From: Rhyacophila brunnea
Lineage: Eukaryota; Arthropoda; Insecta; Trichoptera; Rhyacophilidae
Assembly: GCA_022495005.1 (NCBI GenBank)
Contig: JAGYXB010001057.1
Coordinates: 62,001 to 126,000 of the forward strand
DNA length: 64,000 bases
Direction: 5' to 3'
Numbering within the stretch: the first letter of the stretch is position 1; every line of letters begins with the position of its first letter. The translations under genes were made by a program, and so were the position numbers. Below, in pieces: positions 55,600 through 64,000 of this stretch. The notes under the pieces are model-generated. The model had not been told where the DNA came from, did not search any database, and saw only the letters and a list, made by a program, of their open reading frames with translations.

Positions 55600-56105
55600 A
55601 ATTCATAATGTTTGAGAATAGAACAATATAAAGAATGTTTCATTTTCAAAGCTTGTGAATTATTCGTTTGTTTTTTAAATAATTTATTTTATTATTAATC
55701 ATCAAATTAGCAAGTATTATAAATCTGTTTCACATTACTAGTATATTTTCAAATGTATCTACATTTTGTTTATTCTTTTAAAGTATTTTTTTTTCATCGC
55801 AAACTGCTTTTTAACTATGGATATATTATGATAATTTCAGTTATATTAATTCCGTAAAAACTGAAACTATGTATTTCTACGTTCAGCTGAATTCTATGAT
55901 TTTCGATTGACGGGGTTAATCGAGTATCACTTTTCCTAGTGTCACATAAATAATAATATATACATATGCACATTATTTTACACATAATAAATATTAATAC
56001 GAAATTCTATCTGAAAAAGTTGACATTCGACAGTATGTTATTTAAATATCGTCACTTCGACTAAAAATGTATACATCATAATAAATATTTTTATCACTCT
56101 TATTA
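55600..56105. other. AT-rich, no gene seen
   Basis: No supported feature. Confidence 0.4.
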
Positions 56106-56109
56106 TTTA

Positions 56110-56144
56110 ACTGGCAGCCCACAGGTTGGGAATCCGTGCACTGA
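56110..56144. mobile_element. solitary hAT terminus
   Basis: GCAGCCCACAGGTTGGGAAT then CCGTGCACTG is a typical hAT right end (in reverse CAGTGCACGGATTCCCAACC). No matching left end was found. Confidence 0.55.
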
Positions 56145-56149
56145 AGGAA

Positions 56150-57520
56150 TATGGATCCACAATGATTTTTTTATAATAAAGCAGAAAGAAATTCTAATAA
56201 ACACATTCATAAAAATCGCTAAAAGATAAAGATGTTGAAGAAATTTCTTTTCTATAAATAAGGAGCCTAAATATACAAAAGTGAAGCTTTTTAAACAAAA
56301 CTACTAAGTTTATTGATTAAATTCGATACAAATTTATTGATATTGTAAATTAAATTATTTATTTTAACGAAAAAATTGAGAATTCTAGAAAACGTCAAAA
56401 ATAATGAAAAGTCATTATTAATTGTCCGGAAACTATTTTAATTATAAATTATTTTCATAATTATTATTTATATCGCCCGTTTTGAATATGAAATATGGTT
56501 GACTTGTACTGGAACTATATAACATTGATGAATATTTTCTAAATTATTGGCCGTTTGTTATTTCATCAATTATAATTTGTTCATATATATTATTTCTAAG
56601 ATTTATCATATTTTTATCATATCAATTAAATATTAAGAGTGAGAAAAAATTAAATCATTAGTACCATTTCTTGATAATAGAGTGATAATCGAAACACCTA
56701 GCTATCGGTGAAAACGAAAACTTTGTTGAATATTATATTATTATCATTATTGTATTATTATTATTAGTAGTAATATAATAATATATAGTATGGTGACTTC
56801 CCTCGTTAATACCGACCCTCCCTTATCCTGCAGCACTCCTACAAGACCAATTTACGCCTGGTTGTACGCATGATTGATGTACTTATCAGAAACCACTAGA
56901 CTGAGGCAAGTGATGCTACCTTGGACTTACGTTACGCTCCGAGGCTGGAACGTGATGGGGCAGTCAGTAGACTATTGTAAAATGTAATATTCGCCCAAGT
57001 AGTAACTTATACGATTAATAAGAAAATATAAATGCAGGTTATGTCATTTCGATTCTAGACACTGCATAGGGGCAGTCGTAGAACATCCATAGATAGTAGT
57101 AATATTATGAATAAAATATTTTTTATAATGTAATATGTGACGTGAAAAAAAAATATTCTGCCCGTGCTATATATTTCTGGGGAATAAAAGACTCAAGACA
57201 TTTTTTGGTATGCACATATGTTTGAACCCTTCGTAAATATATATAAAGTTATCCGCTAACATATTTTATTTGCTTGGTTCACACGACACCTTTTCCATAC
57301 AAAAAGTTTGCAAGATAATATTACGTGTGTGTATAAAAAAGTGTAAGTCGATGGGTTTAGAAGGAATTCAGTCTACAACAATGGAATGTGAGAAGAGGAA
57401 TGCTTGCTATGCGATACATTCTTTGAATAATTGTTTTCTTATAAATATATATTTTTACTGAAGTGCCCTTTGGTCCGTGATAAAGCTGCATTGCAAAATA
57501 TTATATAAAATATTTACCTA
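56150..57520. other. no gene seen
   Basis: Mostly AT-rich. A mixed segment at 56790-57080 (CCCTCCCTTATCCTGCAGCA, TCCGAGGCTGGAACGTGATG) is unique and unassigned. Confidence 0.4.
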
Positions 57521-57627
57521 TACTATACATCAGCGCTGTCCAACTTCTTTTAGGCCGCGGGTCATTTTTTCTTTAGCAAACATTTCGGGACCAAAGAGGA
57601 TAGATAAATGAAAAGTCAAAAATAATT

Positions 57628-58138
57628 ACAAGATAAAAAGGACATTTTATACACCAGGTTTTTAAATTTTCTGTTGAATCATATAAACTTGACAATTCTA
57701 TGTATTAATAAATACTTTTTTTTGTAAGAAATACTGAATAGAATAGAATAACTTGATAGACATACTGAATAAATATAGAATACTGAAATTTCATTTTGAC
57801 ATTTCATATTGATTTCCATAGTAACGCACGTATATATTAATAATTTAGTTGCTAGGACCCCTTAGCATCCAATAATAGTGTTTTACTTTTAACGAATTTT
57901 TTCCGAAAAATACAAAACAGTATTAACTGAAAATGAATTCAATTCTGTTTAAAGATGGCCAAAAGTATTAAAAGAATGCGTTGTCGTCGTGTTCTGATAT
58001 ATTCTAAAAGTTTCAAATGTCTAGCTATTCGGGAAGTCAGTTAAAAATCTTCAATCGTCCAATACAAATCTTGGACAAACAAGAAAAAATCTGTACTGGA
58101 CAAACAAGAATACGAGATAATAAAAACGTAGTAATAAC
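57628..58138 (-). repeat. repeat X, copy 3, nested in hAT
   Basis: In reverse it runs from TATTATCTCGTATTCTTG to TTTTTATCTTGTAATTATTT with no RT insert, so it is the reference uninterrupted copy. Confidence 0.85.
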
Positions 58139-58245
58139 ACATAACTAGAAATTATAAAAACAATAATATTGTCAAGTTCTTCATCTATATTATAGTACAT
58201 TCATCATAAATTAATTACGTTTAAAAAGATTATACTTATACGCAC

Positions 58246-58690
58246 TTATAAGTTATTTAATGGGAGCATTGTGGCCTTAGTTGTTGAACAACAATTTCTT
58301 TTTATATCAATATCAACATTTGTTGTGGCAAATCTAACTATATGTTCAAGCGTGGAGTACTTCAAGCTGTTTCTATATTTTGATTTTATGTATTTAATGA
58401 TAGAGAAGGCACATAGAAAGCCACATAGGCACACACGAACATAGAAATGATTTGAAGTCCAAAATCTCTCATTTTTGGGTATTTTTCTATATCCAAAAGT
58501 TTGAACACTTCTATTCCAGTTGCTCCACTAAATGCAATAAATGGGTCAGCCTGAAGGTCGCATAATTCCAATTGATATTAAGGATCAACAGAGCTAATAT
58601 CGATATTGAATGGATCACTGAATAAATTAATACTCAGCTTAAGGTCATCAAATTGAGATAATCTTGTATTAAAATCTTCAATCAGGGTAT
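58246..58690 (-). pseudogene. hAT transposase C-terminal remnant (ZBED/EPM2AIP1-like)
   Basis: The minus strand gives IEDFNTRLSQFDDLKLSINL, FSDPFNIDISSVDP, a stop, YQLELCDLQADPFIAF, EKYPKMRDFGLQIISMF and, after a frameshift, SIIKYIKSKYRNSLKYSTLE then HIVRFATTNVDIDI. This is the hAT dimerisation domain: Q-L-E-L-x-D-L-Q, the K-Y-P-x-L/M-R-D-F helix, I-K-S-K-Y-R-N and L-E-H-I-V-R-F-A-T-T-N. The S-M-F-G-S-T-Y-x-C-E-x-x-F-S block is degraded. The BED finger and catalytic half are missing. It is inactive because of the stop and the frameshift near 58400. Confidence 0.88.
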
Positions 58691-58924
58691 CTAAATTATG
58701 TAAAAAAAAAATCGAAATTCACTTCTATATTACATTCCTTCATTACTTCATAGAACTATTATTTTTATATTTAGTATTATAATGAAATGTTTTCATATTT
58801 TAATGTATGGTGGGTAATTCTCTCCCCAATGTTTGATGAGAAATTTGCTGTACAGCTCGCGGGCCGCATTTTTTTTTAGCGGGCCGCCAGTTGGGCATCG
58901 CTGCTATACATATTACTTTTGGTG

Positions 58925-59070
58925 ATGTAATTAGCGTCACCGGTTAAGTGTTGAATCAGCTTCCAAAGCTGTGGATTGCAGGATTAAATCCAGAGTATGG
59001 ATTTAGAAAATGAATACAATAAGATTTAAAAAAAATGATAACCATTTCTCGTAAACATTTTTTATTGAAA
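58925..59070 (+). repeat. SINE family C fragment
   Basis: GCGTCACCGGTTAAGTG and TGCAGGATTAAATCC resemble tRNA boxes. CCAGAGTATGGATTTAG and CCATTTCTCGTAAACA match the family body. Confidence 0.55.
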
Positions 59071-59074
59071 AACT

Positions 59075-60010
59075 TCCTGCGTTTACGTGATGGTGGCTTT
59101 ATAAAGTTTATCTATTATTTAGTATACACAATATATAACAAATTTAATAAAAAAGGCGATTTGCTTATTTGTAGTATCGTATAAACTCAAATGTAAAATA
59201 ATAGTATACTTGATAAACTTTACCATGTGAGTGAAACAAGTATGGTCTTAAATATTTTTATATTAATATATTCTGGTGAATATCAATGGAAAAATAAATT
59301 TTATATAATTAGGAATTTTATTATTTTCGTTATTGTTTTGATGAATGTAATGTTAACCGCAACAAAATTTTCAGGGTTCGTCTAAATATTTAATATTGGA
59401 ATATAAAAATAGCTTTTAAGTGCATTTTATTTGTTGAAATTTAATTAAAAGTCGTTTCTGTAAGTTTTAATAACAACAAAATCAACTGCAAGCCGATATT
59501 CAGACGCTATCAATGATGGTTTTATTCTATTTTATTAAATAAAAATTCTACCGTATATATGAAATTACGAGAATAATAAACATTTTTTCTTATCTAATAA
59601 AAACAAAAATATTACTAATTAAATAGCATTATCACCTACGGCTATCGCTAAACGAAGGCGTCTCCGTAGCTTCCTGTGGCCGTTTAATTTATAAATAAAA
59701 AGCATTTCAAATTATACACCTTTTACTTATAAAAATTGATGTCCTATTAAAATAAATATAACAATGAAGAATTGGGTAAAAAATCTTTTCAATATGTACA
59801 TTAGATAAAAACGAATATAATTATAGTAAGATAATAAGATAAACATGAACATAAAAGAATATGACGTAATAATAAGATAGGATTCTTCAACTAATTGACA
59901 TAATATTTTTTATGCCTGCGTATTTGTTAATAACAATTATTAAAAATGTAAATACTCAAAAAATGTTTCAAATTTTGAGCATAATATTATATTTTCTGCT
60001 AGGTGCTTAT
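59075..60010. other. AT-rich, no gene seen
   Basis: No supported feature. Confidence 0.4.
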
Positions 60011-60015
60011 CCACA

Positions 60016-60779
60016 TCTCCTTATACTATAATTGAAAGAATATATTTGGATGTGTGTATGTACCGTCCTGCGGTTTTTCTTTATATAAATCCACAAGCAC
60101 AGTCGGATTTCAACAACATTTGTAGAGTAGACGGAGGCCGACAAGCCGGAGTGCGTGGTTTGAGTTTCGAATTTCAAATTTAATCCGTTGCACCCCGAGG
60201 ACAGTTTTACGGGTTTTGCAGAAAAGGGCCGCCGCGTACAGGACCTTGAAATGAGGAAGTTAATGCTGCAATCCCCATTTTATTAAAAATATCGCTAGAA
60301 CGTGTACATTTAAAAATATTGGCGTTTATTTCAGCTCGATTGGAGGTCAAATGGAAAAGTTAGATGCAAATAATTGTGTTATTAGAATCGCTAATCGGCA
60401 GGGAGCTGACCGAGCCGGCGCAACGCGGGTGACGCAGTGCTGCTACATTAGATCGGAATGCTTCAATCACGGACAATTGTATGTAGCGGCATTAAAAGTG
60501 GGGAGTAGTAAAAATTTATATATTTTGGCACCAAATGGAAAAGCCACAAATATTGTATATCGAAAAGCCTTAAAATAATAAATTAAATATTTACTACTTT
60601 TTAAGATATTTGAATGCTATAAATGTACAAAAATATACCATATTATGTTAAAAATTTTAATCATTAATATTATATATATTTTTAAATTCAATCCTTTGAA
60701 CTCTATGTATCAAATTTAGAATTTCTATTTTCAAATATAAACCATTCCACTCCCGGGCAGCACCGGGTGATACTGCTAG
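60016..60779 (+). mobile_element. Helitron, 3' end certain, 5' end tentative
   Basis: The 3' end is a hairpin (CCCGG GCAGCA CCGGG), then TGATACTG and CTAG followed by host T at 60780, exactly as Helitrons end. The helicase C-terminus lies upstream. A possible 5' end is the TC at 60016 after an A (TCTCCTTATACTATAATTG). The GC-richer middle (60120-60470) is not Helitron-like and may be captured DNA. Confidence 0.7.
60351..60578 (+). pseudogene. Helitron helicase C-terminal fragment
   Basis: The last 45 residues, SECFNHGQLYVAALKVGSSK then NLYILAPNGKATNIVYRKAL and K-stop, are the conserved end of the PIF1-type helicase of Helitrons (C-F-x-H-G-Q-L-Y-V-A, N-I-V-Y-x-K-A-L). In this family the residues after YVA are normally C-S-R-V-G; here they are A-L-K-V-G, so the arginine-finger region is altered. 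The upstream 30 residues (MEKLDANNCVIRIANRQGAD...) do not look like helicase and may be captured or shifted sequence. Walker motifs and the Rep domain are missing. It is inactive. Confidence 0.8.
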
Positions 60780-60784
60780 TAATA

Positions 60785-62930
60785 TAATAAATAGTATTGG
60801 TAGCATTAGTCGAGTCTACGTATCTTATTACAGTTTGTTTTATATTATTAAATTTGAAAACTGGTGAAAGCATATTATAATATGATTTTGTAGATTATAC
60901 AGAAATGGCAAAGGAGAAAAGCTTTCAGAATTTTATTTCGAATGTATGTAAAGAATTCAAATCAAATAAAATATAAAGTTTGCGAGCAATGAATTTCATA
61001 AAAACACGTTATTGAAAAAGATTATTTTTGATGAAATTTCTCGGGCGGATAAGATGATTCAAGAGATTACCATTTGTTTCGAATGCAAATTTTTAGCTGA
61101 TTCCGCTTTTTAAGAGGAAATCGTTCGGATTTTTCTCTATATTATAAAAAAGAGATGAAAGCAAATTGATGAGGGGAAAATCTGATTTCATAGGCATCTC
61201 GATTGCTCTCGCTGAGTTGTCAGGATTCAATTATGGATGAATTAATATCACTGGAGCTACTCACATTTCAAACGTTTCGATTCTTTTGAGAGCTCATTCA
61301 TAATAATGTTGTTATTTAGTATACTTGATGAAATTGTTACTGAATCAATCTTGACTCAAGATTAGTTTTTAAACGAATTACCTTCACACAATTTATTTTT
61401 AAATTTATTACACGGTAGATGTCAAATTTATACTTTTTGATATTATTTAATTATAATAAACTTCCATAAAAAAATAATGATCAAGTAAATTTATCACAGT
61501 TCTTCTACTCGATCTTCCTCTCGCATTCTCTAGTTATTCGTTTCTGGTATAGTCACTAGACGTGATGTCGCCGATAGTTGACCAGTAAAACATATATTAG
61601 CTTTTAAGTTTATCTTTGTAGTTTTATAGTTTCTTGTGACCAATAGTAGACCAATAATAACGGCCGGTCGGTGGGATAACCACCAGATGTCGTCGACGCA
61701 CAGAATTACTCTCGTGCGTACTTAATTAATTGAATAATTAAGCGTAATTTTGCTTTATCCCGTTTCATTTCTCTCCATACCCAGACAGTTCACAATCTAC
61801 ACGAACTGCGAATGGTTATGCTTACCTACCGAATGTTGCTTTGAGTTGCAACGACCGGCCGTCCTTATGGACGGTGGCTTTTATGCTTTAGTTTTTTTTT
61901 GCAGTTATACTTTTAGTTTAACTCTACATGACGCTACGACTTGTACCCGGCCTCTTTTCATGACACTTTAAACGTCTCAGAGAGTAGAAGGAATATAATG
62001 CCTCACTTCCATACTCCAAGTGCGGCCAGCTGTCAAAAACTATTTGTCTAAAGACATTATAATATAAAATAAATATATATATTTGTTTTTATATCACCTG
62101 CTTTAGCCACATAATTTAATAATAATTGCCAATGCCCCAGAAGTGTATTAGCATAATTGATAAACTTTTAAAAGAACTTACTGTATTGGCAATTGTCGTT
62201 GTTAAGATAAATTACCTGGATAAAGTGCTATTTGTTTTATAATATTTAAGTATAATATTCAAAGATTAATTTTATCCTTTTTACAGACGCAAAAAACGTA
62301 TCACTATTCAAATATAATGTTTAACTAGAACTCTAATGTGTAATAAAAGCGGTAACAGATGTATGTAGGTTTATAAAAGGTATGTTAAATAAAAAATATT
62401 ATATATTGTTGATGACTAACAAAATAATCTGACATATAAGCTGAACATTAAAATGCCAATATTACCGACATATTTTATTTTTGCATTGAATATATTATTA
62501 TTATATTTCTATTTGGATATAAATTGATGATCATTTTACCAAACTCGGTCATATCAACACAATCTATAGGAAGGTCAATTGACCAGATATGACAATTTCT
62601 TGGCAAATATGTTTACAAATATGAAAAATATATTATATGTAAATACATAAATCGGAAAGCATACTTCAATTGAAACGTATCATATGTATTCCGAACAGCT
62701 ATTGTAATAAGATGAAGATAGCTAAAATCCAATAATTGAAAAACCAAGAAGAATGTTATTACAGATATAATCATCAATATTAATCACTGATAACGTATGA
62801 GCACTGGTGAGAATTTGTATTTAAGTTTATTTTTTGTTAAAAACAATGGGCTTCTTTTGTTAATGACCATTAATTAACTTATAATTCGTAATGATTTATT
62901 GAATATGCAGCCTTAGTACCTACATACGAT
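60785..62930. other. no gene seen
   Basis: AT-rich with one mixed segment at 61545-61970. There, ACGGCCGGTCG (about 61660) and CGACCGGCCGT (about 61851) form an inverted pair about 190 bp apart, possibly an old MITE. Confidence 0.4.
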
Positions 62931-62936
62931 TATTTG

Positions 62937-63110
62937 GGCCTCCACATGGTGGAAGTTTTGCATAAACATTTTTTTTTGTTCTTACGAGACATGGGTGTGC
63001 GACTTGCTCAATCTATTAGGTCCATCCTCTGACTCATATACAAATTGAAAAAAATATGTGCACTTGCCAGACCCAGGATTCGAACCAGGGACACACAACT
63101 TTATAGGTTA
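62937..63110 (-). repeat. SINE family C, truncated copy
   Basis: On the minus strand a B box GGTTCGAATCC is followed by CTGGGTCTGGCAAGTGCAC, CAATTTGTATATGAG, AATAGATTGAGCAAGTC and the end hairpin CTTCCACCATGTGGAGG. The A box side is lost. Confidence 0.78.
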
Positions 63111-63590
63111 TACTAAATTTAATAATGTTTTATGAAAAGCTAGGTAAATTTAATTGATTTATTTTTGATCAGAGAATTTTATACAGTTTTATTTAATTAT
63201 TTTCTATTTCTTCAATAAATAAGTATTAGTTTAAAAATTGTTAGTATACTGATATATCTGTAATATTAAATAGTTTGTATCAGTTGACGATATCCCATCG
63301 AATGTTAAACCAAATGGTATATGTACCTACTACGTGTGTTTTATTTTAATTATTATTTATGTTTATTTATTTATTCATTATAAAAAATGGACAACATTAA
63401 GAAATATTCATGAAATTTTTCAAATGTTTACTTTAATGGCATACATACATATAAATGACAACAAACACTTCCGCTATAATGTTGCCATACTATTATAAAT
63501 TTATGAGAAAGCGCATTTCCTGGGTGACTTTATTATTAACTAATAATAAAGTAATTATTAACTGCTAGTTGAGCGTAGATATATTTTTCA
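63111..63590. other. AT-rich, no gene seen
   Basis: No supported feature. Confidence 0.4.
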
Positions 63591-63591
63591 G

Positions 63592-63657
63592 CTTCCGATG
63601 CAGAATTTCCCGCCTGTGTCTCAAGGGAGTTTACCGTTTTCTGTTGACTTTTTCTAA
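63592..63657 (+). CDS. possible terminal coding exon (weak)
   Basis: After an acceptor-like ATATTTTTCAG the sequence is open in one frame, LPMQNFPPVSQGSLPFSVDF then F and TAA. It is clearly less AT-rich than its flanks. I recognise no family. A conserved noncoding patch is just as likely; the branch point and polypyrimidine tract are poor. Confidence 0.15.
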   Translation, partial: LPMQNFPPVSQGSLPFSVDFF

Positions 63658-64000
63658 AGCGTGGAAATGTCATTTATATGTTCTTGGTGTATTCACATGA
63701 GAAATGTATTAATACAATTAAATATTTAAAACAAGATAAGTAAAGTTAGTCCGATTTGAATGTATATAAAATATACTAGTCTTAAAATTGATGGAAAACA
63801 TACTCTTGGAATAATATTGAAAATAAATAATTTTTTTCTTAGATTTTTTGGTAAGATTGTAGAAACCCAAACACATTTTGCACTTTGCGAATGCATGTTC
63901 TTACAAATAAAGCCATTTATTCAAGTGTATTTCATTGCGAATAATTAATATTAAATAAGCGGAAGACCGAGCAGAGTGGAAAAAAAACACATTGAAAAAC

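Larger units (their letters stand above)
57531..58903 (-). mobile_element. hAT transposon remnant with perfect 8-bp TSD
   Basis: The ends are CAGCGCTGTCCAACTTCTTT and, in reverse, CAGCGATGCCCAACTGGCGG. CTATACAT lies at 57523-57530 and 58904-58911. Subterminal GGCCGCGGGTCA / GCGGGCCGC motifs are typical. A broken transposase is on the minus strand, and a copy of repeat X (57628-58138) is inserted inside. Confidence 0.93.

Overview
The window is AT-rich eukaryotic nuclear DNA, almost certainly from an insect. The evidence is arthropod-type CCTAA/TTAGG telomere-like repeats, GT-AG splice signals, many tRNA-headed SINEs, 5'-truncated non-LTR reverse transcriptase (RT) tails, and hAT and Helitron DNA transposons. 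The runs of TAATATTATA-like sequence and the mix of elements recall Hemiptera, but I cannot fix the order from sequence alone. I found no complete gene, rRNA, CRISPR array, bacterial operon or viral gene. Nearly all open frames are chance AT-rich frames or lie inside transposon remnants.

The only host coding sequence I can defend is on the + strand. An 80-base exon (28349-28428) has a textbook acceptor and donor. It encodes FREERKQLLEIVGPELQS followed by MYDDRQIE, which resembles the first helix of the DUF4062-type N-terminal domain of NACHT/WD-repeat proteins (NWD1/QUI-1-like). A possible first coding exon (27872-27914) joins it in phase across a 434-base intron. The rest of that gene would lie beyond large introns, probably outside the window.

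Layout. 0-5.5 kb: a hAT MITE, a tRNA-Gly-like SINE, a large foldback element, a Mutator-like inverted-repeat element and a short Helitron. 5.5-10 kb: mostly unique AT-rich DNA with a CpG-rich island, a perfect hairpin, a MITE and two tandem arrays. 10-25 kb: nested retroposons, SINEs, paired hAT MITEs, a palindromic mariner-like MITE and a foldback of about 1 kb. 24-27 kb: an RT tail, a hAT with a broken transposase, and a GC-rich-ended hAT inside a 222-bp tandem duplication. 27.8-35 kb: the host exons and mostly unique intronic DNA. 35-52 kb: more RT tails, SINEs, inverted-repeat elements with telomere-like cores and further hATs. 52-64 kb: another telomere-cored inverted repeat, a hAT carrying a nested repeat, a Helitron tail and SINE fragments.

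Most boundaries are supported by target-site duplications (TSDs) read directly from the sequence. Eight hAT-type copies have perfect 8-bp TSDs and one has 7 of 8. Four truncated RT inserts have exact 9-12-bp TSDs. The most interesting pattern is three unrelated inverted-repeat elements (36482-36758, 40811-40999, 53858-54175) whose centres each carry telomere-like CCTAA/TTAGG sequence. This suggests that hairpin transposons carry telomeric repeats into interior chromosome sites.
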